The position numbers and the translations under genes were made by a program. A DNA stretch of 64,000 nucleotides from Olsenella porci. GTDB taxonomy: Bacteria; Actinomycetota; Coriobacteriia; Coriobacteriales; Atopobiaceae. Positions 44,148-52,261 of this stretch are shown here, one piece after another. Positions within the stretch are counted from its first letter, which is position 1. Each line of letters opens with the position of its first letter. Below the pieces are notes generated by a model, which searched no databases, was not told where the DNA came from, and saw nothing but the letters and a program-made list of their open reading frames with translations. The stretch covers positions 1-64,000 of the forward strand of contig NZ_VUNC01000006.1 in NCBI RefSeq assembly GCF_009695875.1, in the 5' to 3' direction.

Positions 44148-45595
44148 GTGTGCACGATGACCTTGTCGCCCACCTTTACGAGCGAGTAGAGCTCCGCCGC
44201 GCTCTGGCTCGGCAGGTTGATGCAGCCGTGGCTGCCGTTCCACTGGTAAATGGTCCCGCCAAAGGAGCTGCGCCACGGGGCGTCGTGCAGTCCCACGGAG
44301 TTGCCCTGGAACGGCATCCAGTAGCTGACCTTGCTCCTGTAATCAGGCTCGCCGTCCTTGTCCTCGTCCGCGCCGACGAGGGTCTGGTCGGTCATCTTGT
44401 TGTTGATGTGGAAGGTCCCCGTGGGGGTCGCGCGGCCCTCGCTGGTGTCACCCGAGACAAAGTACGAGCGCCAGATGACCGTGCCGTCCGAGTCGTAGAA
44501 CCGCGCGTACTGGGTGGTCAGGTTAACGTCGATGTGGCGTCCCTGCTCGCGGGCTCCCTCCGACTCCGCCGGGCGCGTCCCCACGAGCGTGCGGGGGATC
44601 TCGATGGCATCCGAGCTCGCGTTGCACACGGCGTCGAAGATGCTGCCCGCGAGCGAGTCGCTGTCCAGCGCCCAGTCGTGCTCCTCGTCTGACGACGCGA
44701 CCTGGTCTGAAAGCTGGTCGCTCACCCAACTGGCAATGGCATCGCGGCTCACGTCGATCTGCGTCCCGTTGCTCACGCTCACCCAGCCCGAGAGCTGGTC
44801 GGAGCCCACCGTGGCGAGCGTCTTACCGTCCAGCGAGAGGGGGATCTTGAGGGCGAGAATCTGGTTGGCGCGCTTGAGGGTTTCCTTCAGGGTGGCGTCG
44901 TCCTTTCCCAGCGAGGGCTGTGCCAGGACCGAGTCGTCCAGCCTGACGTCGGTGGAAAGGGACGCGACCCCAGAGGCGACGGCCTTCTCAACCGCGTCCG
45001 CATCGAGCGCCGTCCCCACGGCCTCGTCGGTCGCGACGAATGCCTTCTGGTCAGAGTTGTACTCGATTCCCGCGTTGGTGGGTTGCGTGGCGCTGGCGTT
45101 GTACGTCTCGACCGCCGATGCGACGGCAGCCTTGAGCGCCGTCTCGTCGTAGCTCGTGGCCTCCGTCACGTGGACCTGCGTCTTCTCGAACAGGCCGAGC
45201 GGCCAGCGCTCCGGGTGGTTCTGGTCCATCGCCCCGCGGGCGTACGCAGACGCGTCCGCCTTGAGCGAGACGTCCGACGCCTTGAGGGTGAGGGAGAAGC
45301 CGTTGGGGCCCTGGGCCTTCTCCTCCCAGCCGGAGATGCCCTGGTTGACCAGCCGCTCGAGTGCAGCCTGGTCCATTCCGGAGACGTCCGTGCCGTTCAC
45401 GGTTGTTCCGGGGACAAAGTGGGTGGAGAAGAACGCGAAGCCAACTGCGTAGGCTACAACGACGGCTCCGACAACGGCGCAGAGCGCGGCGATGCCGCGC
45501 CGCCTGCCCCTCTTCGGTTCCTTCTCGGGCTGCTTGCTGGGGTCCGGGTCAGCGTGCTTTGGCAAGGTGCACCTCACAGGGGTGGGATGGGACAT
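44144..45595 (-). CDS. Membrane-anchored L,D-transpeptidase (YkuD domain)
   Basis: 483 residues. A basic Pro-rich tail and one membrane helix (about 34-56) anchor the exported part: two PG_binding_4-like domains (about 70-340) and a YkuD catalytic domain with GSHGCINLP (H456, C458). It should form 3-3 crosslinks in peptidoglycan or attach proteins to it. ATG 45595 has a poor ribosome site; TTG 45565 has GAGGTG at good distance and would shorten the tail by ten residues. Convergent, with a four-base overlap, with the helical protein gene. Confidence 0.9.
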   Translation of the reverse strand: MSHPTPVRCTLPKHADPDPSKQPEKEPKRGRRRGIAALCAVVGAVVVAYAVGFAFFSTHFVPGTTVNGTDVSGMDQAALERLVNQGISGWEEKAQGPNGFSLTLKASDVSLKADASAYARGAMDQNHPERWPLGLFEKTQVHVTEATSYDETALKAAVASAVETYNASATQPTNAGIEYNSDQKAFVATDEAVGTALDADAVEKAVASGVASLSTDVRLDDSVLAQPSLGKDDATLKETLKRANQILALKIPLSLDGKTLATVGSDQLSGWVSVSNGTQIDVSRDAIASWVSDQLSDQVASSDEEHDWALDSDSLAGSIFDAVCNASSDAIEIPRTLVGTRPAESEGAREQGRHIDVNLTTQYARFYDSDGTVIWRSYFVSGDTSEGRATPTGTFHINNKMTDQTLVGADEDKDGEPDYRSKVSYWMPFQGNSVGLHDAPWRSSFGGTIYQWNGSHGCINLPSQSAAELYSLVKVGDKVIVHT

Positions 45596-45670
45596 TACGC
45601 GCCCCGTTGCCCATCGGCATAGCAAAGGTGAGAGGGCCCGGGTGCGCACAGCTGCAGAGTGTAGCGCATG

Positions 45671-45699
45671 GGCCGGACACAATGTGTGGCCCTCCGGCC
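45671..45699 (-). terminator. Nested hairpin after glycosyltransferase-HTH gene
   Basis: GGCCGGA/TCCGGCC outer and CACA/TGTG inner stems, seven bases beyond the stop. Confidence 0.6.
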
Positions 45700-45705
45700 T
45701 GTGGC

Positions 45706-47064
45706 CTACCTGAGGAGCGCCGAGGACGTGGCATCGAAGACCTTTGCCTCAAGCCCCTCGAGGGAGTCCGTCTCGTCCTGGTCCATGTCGCGCGTGCGTG
45801 CGGCGTCAAAGTCATCGAGTGCGTCGGAGATAGCCTTGAGGATGCCGCCCGAGTCCGGGGCGAGCGTGGCGCCGGTGACCTTGCGGGGCTTTCCCGTTGG
45901 AAGGTATCCGTCGTCCGCGGTGGCGTCGTCCTCCTCGTCGTCGGGCGTGGGGGCGTTTGTGCTCACATAGCCGCGCGAACGCAGCTTTGCCAGGGATGCC
46001 GACACCGACATCGGGCTCGACCCCACGTAGTCGGCCATCTCCCTGGTGGAGCCGGCCGTCTCGCAGTACATGAGGTACACCAGCAGGCGCACGTCCTTCA
46101 CGTCTAGGTCGTACTGCGACGCGACGTTGTCCAGGTAGCGGTCCAGGAGCTTCTGCTCCAGATACAGCCTCCCCAGAGGGTTGGGTCGCATCTGCGGGTC
46201 CACGTAGGCCCTCGTGCGCTCCCTCCCCAGCTTGGTCGAACCCGGCCCCGGGAGCACCGCCCCGTCGCCGGCGGAGGTGAGGAAGAAGCGGTAGATGTCG
46301 AGCCTGCGACGCTGGTAGTCCCGCTCGTCGTAGATCGCCTGGTAGAACTTCTTGTAGTACTCGATCACCGCGAGCTTCATGCGCACGGTGCCGGGGATGC
46401 TCGCGCTCGTTGCGACAAGCGAACCCTCGGTCTTCACGTAGTAATAAAGGGGGACCTGCAGGGGGTAGATGCGCTTGGTGTGCAGCACGTACTCCATGTT
46501 GAAGATGAAGTCCTCGCACCAGCTGATGCTGGGGTCCATCCTGATGTGGAACTCCTCCACGATCTGCCTCTTGAATAGCTTGTTCCACACCACCCCGTAG
46601 TAGAAGTCGCTCGGGGCCTCCATCATGAGGTCGGCGTACTCCTCGCGCGTGACGGGGCGGTCCACGTCGATGTCGCCCTTGCGGGCGGTGCGGGACCCAA
46701 CCACGCGATAGAAGTCGCAGATCACCATGTCTGCGTCGTTGTCCTCCATGGCGCGCACCAGGAGCCTCGTGGCATCGGGGGCGATCCAGTCGTCGGCGTC
46801 GAGAAACTGCAGGTAGGTTCCCCGCGCGAGGTCCATCGCGGCGTTCCTGGTCTCCGAGACGCCGCTGTTATCGCGGTGTATCGCCCTGACGCGGTGGTCC
46901 TCCTCGGCGTACGAGTCGAGGATGGCAGGAGACGAGTCGGAGCTACCGTCGTCCACCAATAGCAGCTCAAAGTCCGTGAAGTCCTGCCTGAGGATGCTGT
47001 CGACGCAGCGCCTGAGGGTGCCCTCCGCGTTATAGACCGGGACGATGATGCTGACCTTTGGCAT
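45706..47064 (-). CDS. Family 2 glycosyltransferase with C-terminal winged-helix domain
   Basis: 452 residues. Residues 1-215 are a GT-A domain: IIVPVYNAEGTLRRC, VDDGSSDSS, FLDADDW (89-93) and SWCEDF (catalytic ED). Residues 230-310 are helical. Residues 320-370 (KDVRLLVYLMYC... STREMADYVGSSPMSVSASLAKLRSRGYVS) read as a MarR/winged-helix fold with a clear recognition helix and wing. The rest is acidic and disordered, ending TSSALLR. A GT fused to a DNA-binding-like domain is uncommon. GGGAGGC precedes ATG 47064. Confidence 0.85.
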   Translation of the reverse strand: MPKVSIIVPVYNAEGTLRRCVDSILRQDFTDFELLLVDDGSSDSSPAILDSYAEEDHRVRAIHRDNSGVSETRNAAMDLARGTYLQFLDADDWIAPDATRLLVRAMEDNDADMVICDFYRVVGSRTARKGDIDVDRPVTREEYADLMMEAPSDFYYGVVWNKLFKRQIVEEFHIRMDPSISWCEDFIFNMEYVLHTKRIYPLQVPLYYYVKTEGSLVATSASIPGTVRMKLAVIEYYKKFYQAIYDERDYQRRRLDIYRFFLTSAGDGAVLPGPGSTKLGRERTRAYVDPQMRPNPLGRLYLEQKLLDRYLDNVASQYDLDVKDVRLLVYLMYCETAGSTREMADYVGSSPMSVSASLAKLRSRGYVSTNAPTPDDEEDDATADDGYLPTGKPRKVTGATLAPDSGGILKAISDALDDFDAARTRDMDQDETDSLEGLEAKVFDATSSALLR

Positions 47065-47245
47065 GCCGCCTCCCACGACGTCCGGGGCCATCCCCGGGAT
47101 GACCAAACCAGTGTAACGCGCGCCCGGGGGTCGGGACGATTCAAGGGCGGGGGAGAGGAGCGTCCGACACCGGCTCGACGGACCCTCCCGCCGGCATCAA
47201 TCCCGTCTTGACCCAAGACTCCGTCCGCCTGGTCGTCACTTGCGA

Positions 47246-47269
47246 GTTGGGAGAGAAGGTCAAAGAAGG
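47246..47269. repeat. TCAAAGAA box, copy 3
   Basis: GTTGGGAGAGAAGGTCAAAG then AAGG; aligns with the boxes at 8405, 35904 and 60301. Confidence 0.5.
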
Positions 47270-47575
47270 GGTCAACGAGCAAGGTGCGCTGGGTCCCGGC
47301 GCAGCCTTCTCCCGCGTCTCGGCTGGTGGCGCGCCCCGTCGGCGAGGTGTCGGCCCACGCCAGATGCGGCGGGGAAAGGGCGGTAAAGAAGGGGTTGAGG
47401 AGCGACGCAACCCGAGAAGGCACGTTCTCTCCCACGCGCGGTGAAGTGCCACCGCTTAACTTTCCCCAGCCCCGCACGAATGGGCTGCTCGTCTGCTTAA
47501 TCCCACTAGGCCCCGTGCAGGTATTGCCACTGGATGCCTAGCCCCGCTAGCGCTCGTGTCGATTTCTCTGCCAAA

Positions 47576-47646
47576 TGCTTAGTCCCGCTAGCTCCCCATG
47601 TGGTCGGGAGTGCTGAAATCCGCACGTGGCCTAGGGGCGTTAAGCA
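47576..47646. repeat. 71-base palindromic element, copy 2
   Basis: Starts TGCTTAGTCCCGCTAG and ends CTAGGGGCGTTAAGCA, with GAAATCCGC at offset 39, matching copy 1 (36214-36284) in length, ends and internal position while the remaining sequence differs. Confidence 0.7.
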
Positions 47647-47879
47647 CGTGCCCACCAAATTCACGTGGGGCTAGGAGTGCTAAGCATAAAAGTGCCCGAC
47701 CCATCACGGGGCTGGCCTTCGGAGGACACCTCCCCTTGATGGGCTTCTCCATCCGGGGGAGGGTGACTACTCGCGAAGGCACACCTGCCGAATGGGCACA
47801 TTGTGGGTCCAAAACCAGGAGAACCCGTCACGGCGGCGATGTCGTGGCGGGCGCTCTTGACTCCATGAGGGGACGAGTC

Positions 47880-49013
47880 CTAGTTACCGCTCGTAGTGCT
47901 TGTGGTGGTGGAAGTGGAACCGGTGCTCCCGGACGTGCCGGAAGACGAGCCGGAGCTGTTCGTTGAGCTACCGTTGCCGTTGTCCGTGGTCGTTGAGCTG
48001 GAGTTTCCGGAGCCTGAGTTGTCGGTCGTGGTCGAGGACGAGCCCGAGTTGTCGGTCGAGGACGACCCGGAGTTGCCGCTCGAACCACTGTTGTCGGTCG
48101 TGGTCGTTGAGCTGGAGTTTCCGGAGCCTGAGTTGTCGGTCGTGGTCGAGGACGAGCCCGAGTTGTCGGTCGAGGACGACCCGGAGTTGCCGCTCGAGCT
48201 GCCGTTGTTGGTGGTCGAGGACCCCGAGCCCTTCTCGTCCTGCTTAGCCTTGGTGTCATCGGGCTTCGAGGGAGCGTCGTTGCCCTGGTCCCCTGTCGCC
48301 TGGTCGGTGGCATCCTCGTCGGTGACCGTGGCGGTCTGGGTGGTCGTGGTGCCGATGCCCTTGCCCTGCGTTGCGACCGAGACGATCGCGGCATAGACGA
48401 GAACGGCCACGATTGAGACCGCGGCGAGTACGGCGACCGTGCCCCTTGCGACCTTCTTGCTGTGCCGCTTGCTCGCGCGCTCCCTTAGAGACTCGGGGGC
48501 GATGGGGGTGCCCGTCTCGGCTACGCCTGCCTGGGAGAGGGGCTGCGTGAGGTCGCGGGTGAGCTCGGTGGCGGCGGGGCGTACGGTGGTGGTGCCGGCA
48601 TCAGAACGGTCCACCTGGCCGGACATGGGCTGCGTGAGGTCGTCGTCCGAGCTGTTGGCAAGGTTCTTGATCTTCTTGGCGGATGCGGACAGCATGCCCT
48701 TGTACACCTGGGTGGCTATTGCGGAGGCTGCTGCCGCGACCCCGACGCCGATGACGGAGCCTGCCATGCCGATCTTCGACGAGAGGGCGAACGACGTTGC
48801 GGCGGCAAGGGCGCTGGCGATCACGGCGGACATGGAGAAGTCGCTCAGGATCCCGCCCTTCTCGTCATCCTCGTCCTCGGCTTGATTTGAGGGGGTGCCT
48901 GTGGGCGAGACCGGCGTGGCGTTGTTTTGGTAGCTTGGGAAGGCTTGGGTGCGATAGGCGCCGTAGGGATTGTCCCTCGAGGTGTCATCCCCGGTCTGTC
49001 GCTCGTTCTGCAC
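47880..49013 (-). CDS. Membrane protein with Ser/Thr/Asn-rich repeat tail
   Basis: 377 residues, unknown family. An acidic N-terminus, an Ala/Gly-rich double hydrophobic stretch (about 60-110), a linker with two DLTQP motifs, one strong membrane helix near 196-218, then about 150 residues of Ser, Thr, Asn, Gly and Asp. The tail contains a 38-residue unit repeated twice (114-base period at DNA level, 47992 and 48106). Such tails usually sit outside the cell and may be glycosylated or act as a wall spacer. The start is GTG 49013. Confidence 0.75.
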   Translation of the reverse strand: MQNERQTGDDTSRDNPYGAYRTQAFPSYQNNATPVSPTGTPSNQAEDEDDEKGGILSDFSMSAVIASALAAATSFALSSKIGMAGSVIGVGVAAAASAIATQVYKGMLSASAKKIKNLANSSDDDLTQPMSGQVDRSDAGTTTVRPAATELTRDLTQPLSQAGVAETGTPIAPESLRERASKRHSKKVARGTVAVLAAVSIVAVLVYAAIVSVATQGKGIGTTTTQTATVTDEDATDQATGDQGNDAPSKPDDTKAKQDEKGSGSSTTNNGSSSGNSGSSSTDNSGSSSTTTDNSGSGNSSSTTTTDNSGSSGNSGSSSTDNSGSSSTTTDNSGSGNSSSTTTDNGNGSSTNSSGSSSGTSGSTGSTSTTTSTTSGN

Positions 49014-49327
49014 TCGCGATCATCTCCCGTCAGTTCAGTCGTTTTCAGATGAGGTACCCCGTGACTATAGCGACGAGATGCTGCGAGGGCGGCATTTCAC
49101 GAAGACTGGACAAGACCCTCGTTTGGCTGACACGAGGGGCATCCTGTCCGAAGCGGGCGGGGATTCGCGGACAATGTCCAGCAATCGGGGTGCAAACTTT
49201 CGAAGTCTTGCATATCCGGGCCCAAATACCAGTTAATTATGGCTGGACGGGACATAATCGGAGCTGGACGCGGTATCATCACCTTGTACGTGCGTTTGCG
49301 TTTCCACCAACAAGATGGAGGTACCAG
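49014..49327. promoter_or_regulatory. Divergent control region upstream of aldolase
   Basis: Between the low-complexity membrane protein and fba. Contains GCTGGACG at 49242 and 49263 (21 bases apart, two helical turns), CTGGAC at 49106, inverted GTCCAG at 49176, and a CCCTCGT/ACGAGGG hairpin at 49116-49138. TTGCAT at 49209 with downstream A+T-rich AGTTAATTATGG may be the promoter. Confidence 0.45.
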
Positions 49328-50200
49328 ATGCTAGTCAACGCCACTGCAATGCTTCAGAGTGCCGAGAAGGGCCACTACGGAATCGGTGCGTTCAACACCA
49401 ACAACCTCGAGTGGGCCTCCTCCATCCTCGACGCCGCCGAGGCGCTCCAGTCCCCCGTCATCATCCAGTGCACGAGCGGCGCCGCCAAGTGGCAGATCTC
49501 GTTCAAGGTCGTCTCCGACATCGTGCATGACCTCGTCGAGGCCAAGAACATCACCGTCCCCGTTGCCCTGCACCTCGACCACGGCTCCTACGAGGCCGCC
49601 TTCGAGTGCATCGAGGCCGGCTTCACCTCCGTCATGTACGACGGCTCGCACGAGCCCGACTTCGAGACCAACCTCAAGCGCACCGCCGAGGTCGTCAAGG
49701 CAGCCCACAACAAGGGCATCTCCGTCGAGGCCGAGGTCGGCGGCATCGGTGGCACCGAGGACGGCGTGACCTCCGCCGGCGAGCTCGCCGACCCCGAGCA
49801 GTGCGCCGCCATCGCGGACCTGGGCGTCGACTTCCTCGCTTGCGGCATCGGCAACATCCACGGCATCTATCCCGCCGACTGGCAGGGCCTCTCCTTCGAG
49901 CGCCTGCAGCAGATCAAGGCCAAGACGGGCGACCTGCCCCTCGTCCTCCACGGCGGCACCGGCATCCCCGTTGACCAGATCCAGAAGGCCATCTCGCTTG
50001 GCATCTGCAAGATCAACGTTAACACCGACCTCCAGCTGGTCTTCGCCGAGGCAACTCGCAAGTACATCGAGTCCGGCGCCGACAAGGAGGGCAAGGGCTA
50101 TGACCCGCGCAAGCTCCTGAAGCCGGGCCGCGAGGCCATCGTCACCCGTACCGAGGAGCTCATCAAGGAGTTTGGCTCCGAGGGCAAGGGCTGGAACTAG
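49328..50200 (+). CDS. fba: Class II fructose-bisphosphate aldolase
   Basis: 290-residue zinc aldolase cleaving fructose 1,6-bisphosphate. Metal and catalytic signatures: LHLDHGSYE (catalytic D and ligand H), EAEVGGIGGTEDG, GIGNIHGIYP (H ligand) and LHGGTGIP (H ligand), then NVNTDLQ for phosphate binding. Length and motifs fit the Firmicute/actinobacterial class IIB type. GATGGAGGTACC precedes ATG 49328. Ends with a classic terminator. Forms the glycolytic pair with pfkA at 34.5 kb. Confidence 0.95.
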   Translation: MLVNATAMLQSAEKGHYGIGAFNTNNLEWASSILDAAEALQSPVIIQCTSGAAKWQISFKVVSDIVHDLVEAKNITVPVALHLDHGSYEAAFECIEAGFTSVMYDGSHEPDFETNLKRTAEVVKAAHNKGISVEAEVGGIGGTEDGVTSAGELADPEQCAAIADLGVDFLACGIGNIHGIYPADWQGLSFERLQQIKAKTGDLPLVLHGGTGIPVDQIQKAISLGICKINVNTDLQLVFAEATRKYIESGADKEGKGYDPRKLLKPGREAIVTRTEELIKEFGSEGKGWN

Positions 50201-50227
50201 ATCAGTCACAGTACGTGGCACTTTTCA

Positions 50228-50260
50228 GGGAGCCGACCGATGGTCGGCTCCCTTTCTTGT
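50228..50260 (+). terminator. fba Rho-independent terminator
   Basis: GGGAGCCGACC pairs perfectly with GGTCGGCTCCC over a 3-base loop, followed by TTTCTTGT. Confidence 0.9.
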
Positions 50261-50373
50261 TAGCGCCGAGTCGTGCAGTGGTAGCGTAGATTGCGGGAAC
50301 GCTGCCAACTTGGACTATCCTTGTGAGGTCTGAAGTCAGCGAAGGGCCAAGCGCCCAGACAATGGAGATGCAC

Positions 50374-51618
50374 ATGAGACGCAGAACAGTCGCCATTGCC
50401 CTCGCTCTGGCGGTAGGGGGGTCGGGCGTTTTCGTCGCTCCGGCCGTTCCGGCCCTCGCGGAGGACACGACGACCTCGTCCAGCTCGACGAGCAGCCTCC
50501 AGAGCCAGCTTGACGCGGCGAACGAGAAGCTCGACGAGCTGAGCACCCAGGTTGCGAGTGCCGGCGAGAGCCTGAACGACACCAAGTACCAGCTCCAGCA
50601 GACGGAGCAGCAGATCGAGGACACCAAGTCGCAGATCCAGGAGAACGAGCAGAAGCTCTCCGAGGCGCGTGAGACGCTCTCGAAGCGTGTGAGCGCCGAC
50701 TACAAGGCGGGGAAGACATCGTTCCTCAGCATCATCCTCAACGCCTCCAACTGGGACGACTTTCTCAGCAGGGTCTACTATGCCGACAAGGTCAGCGAGT
50801 CGGATGCCGCCGCGATCAAGGAGGTCAACGACCTCCAGAGCTCGCTCGAGGAGAAGAAGGCCTCGCTCGAGAAGGACCAGCAGGAGCAGGAGCAGCTCCA
50901 GTCGCAGCAGGAGCAGCAGGTCAGCGACCTCAAGGCAAAGCAGTCCGAGCAGCAGGACTACGTCAACTCGCTGAGTTCCGAGCTGCAGGCGGCCATCAAG
51001 AAGCAGCAGGAGGAGGAGATCGCCAAGCAGAAGGCGGAGGCGGCCGCGCAGCAGGCAGCCGCAAAGGCACAGGCAGAGGCGGCCGCCAAGGCGACGTCCA
51101 GCTCTTCCAGTTCCAGCTCATCGTCTAACTCAAGCTCGAACTCCAGCTCCAGCTCAAAGTCAAACTCCGGTTCCAAGTCGAACTCCGGCTCCAGCTCTAA
51201 CTCCGGCTCCAGCTCGGGCTCCAACACCAACGTGAGCGGGGGTGGGGGGCTCACCGCCAGCCAGCGCTCCACGATCATCAGCGCGGCCTACTCCCAGCTC
51301 GGCGTCCCCTACGTGTGGGCGGGGTCGACCCCGGGGGTCGGGCTCGACTGCTCCGGCCTCACACAGTACGCCTACGCCTGCGCCGGGATCTCGATCCCCC
51401 ACAGCGCTGCGGGCCAGTACGGCATGTCGTCGCACAAGAGCAAGTCCGAGTGGCTGCCGGGTGACCTCGTTTTCTGGATTGGCGGCGTCGCCAGCGGGTC
51501 TGGCAACCACGTTGCGATCTACCTTGGCAACAACAAGATTATCCATGCCAACGGTACGCTCGTGACCGTCTCCACGCTCAGCAGCAGCTACACCACGGGC
51601 GGCACGCCCAACGCATAG
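50374..51618 (+). CDS. Secreted coiled-coil NlpC/P60 peptidoglycan hydrolase
   Basis: 414 residues. A signal peptide ends at ALA-E near residue 29. Residues 40-235 form a long coiled coil rich in Gln, Glu and Lys, of the PcsB/CwlO type that FtsEX-like partners control. A Ser/Asn/Gly linker (about 238-292) leads to an NlpC/P60 domain with the catalytic cysteine in LDCSGLTQ, histidine in GNHVAIYLG and a polar third residue in IIHANG. It should cut peptide stems during growth or division. I choose ATG 50374, four bases after GGAGATGC; ATG 50362 is in frame. Confidence 0.92.
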   Translation: MRRRTVAIALALAVGGSGVFVAPAVPALAEDTTTSSSSTSSLQSQLDAANEKLDELSTQVASAGESLNDTKYQLQQTEQQIEDTKSQIQENEQKLSEARETLSKRVSADYKAGKTSFLSIILNASNWDDFLSRVYYADKVSESDAAAIKEVNDLQSSLEEKKASLEKDQQEQEQLQSQQEQQVSDLKAKQSEQQDYVNSLSSELQAAIKKQQEEEIAKQKAEAAAQQAAAKAQAEAAAKATSSSSSSSSSSNSSSNSSSSSKSNSGSKSNSGSSSNSGSSSGSNTNVSGGGGLTASQRSTIISAAYSQLGVPYVWAGSTPGVGLDCSGLTQYAYACAGISIPHSAAGQYGMSSHKSKSEWLPGDLVFWIGGVASGSGNHVAIYLGNNKIIHANGTLVTVSTLSSSYTTGGTPNA

Positions 51619-51642
51619 CCCGTCCACAACGGTAAGACGAGA

Positions 51643-51680
51643 AGGGGACCGTCCGGAGTTCGGATGGCCCCCTCTTGTTA
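51643..51680 (+). terminator. NlpC/P60 gene terminator
   Basis: AGGGGACCGTCCG pairs with CGGATGGCCCCCT, followed by CTTGTT; it also faces the end of the rrf2 gene. Confidence 0.8.
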
Positions 51681-51707
51681 GGCGTTATCTGCCGACGGAA
51701 AAAGACT

Positions 51708-52193
51708 TCAGCAGGCGGTGTTTCCGCTCGGCCTTCTCACTCGGCTGTCCTTGGGATGCCAGTCTGTGACCCCCGAGGTCCGCGTCTTGTCGCTCACGAT
51801 GTCCGCGAGCGTCTTGCTGTCCAGGTACTGCGCGGTGACCTTGCCCAGGTCGCGCCACACCGTCACCGTGGGGCACGAGTCAATGATGGGGCAGATCTCT
51901 CCATTGGTGCAGTCCAGGCAGGCAACGGGAGCGAGAGAACCCTCCGCCGCGCGGAGGATCTGGCCCAGGGTGTATTCCTCGGGCTTGCGGGTCAGACGGT
52001 AGCCACCCCCCTTGCCACGGCAGCTTTCGACGTACCCCGCCTTGTGCATGAGCGAGATGACCTGCTCAAGGTACTTGCGCGAGATGTTCTGACGCTTCGA
52101 GACGTCGCCGAGGGACACCCATCCGTCGTGCGTCGCCAGGTCTGCCATCGCTCGAAGCGCATATTTTCCCTTCGTGGAGAACATGCCAGCCAT
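51708..52193 (-). CDS. Rrf2-family Fe-S regulator
   Basis: 161 residues. N-terminal winged helix (TKGKYALRAMADLA, ISRKYLEQVISLMHKAGYVES, GKGGGYRL) and a cysteine group C92, C95, C101, C107 in CLDCTNGEICPIIDSC, one more than the three of classical IscR, consistent with a cluster-binding sensor. As last gene of the suf operon it probably represses suf when clusters are plentiful, and may also read the GGTAGGA-type sites near cysK and sufC. A 35-residue basic tail follows the core. Starts at M1 or M4. Confidence 0.9.
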   Translation of the reverse strand: MAGMFSTKGKYALRAMADLATHDGWVSLGDVSKRQNISRKYLEQVISLMHKAGYVESCRGKGGGYRLTRKPEEYTLGQILRAAEGSLAPVACLDCTNGEICPIIDSCPTVTVWRDLGKVTAQYLDSKTLADIVSDKTRTSGVTDWHPKDSRVRRPSGNTAC

Positions 52194-52261
52194 GCTTGGG
52201 CCTCCTTCCGGCGTTCACTCCAGCCCGCTTCCGCGGGCGCCAATGAGGTTGGGGAGAGGTG

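Larger units (their letters stand above)
47065..47879. repeat. 0.8 kb intergenic region with 71-base element
   Basis: Between two minus-strand genes. A TCAAAGAA box at 47246-47269, a GTAAAGAAGGGG piece near 47383, then a run of TGCTTA-type repeats: left-arm pieces at 47455 and 47494, the complete 71-base element at 47576-47646, and an extra right arm ending CTAAGCA at 47685. No coding sequence recognised. Confidence 0.65.

Noticed and set aside
47670-47685. GGAGTGCTAA, half of a CIRCE heat-shock operator
   Set aside because: Only one half-site, no TTAGCACTC partner at nine bases, and the gene around it is not a chaperone; it is the right arm of the TGCTTA/TAAGCA repeat family.
47992-48196. 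Repeated 114-base unit considered as CRISPR or non-coding repeat
   Set aside because: It stays in one open reading frame, has no spacers of equal size, and encodes a regular Ser/Thr/Asn tail.
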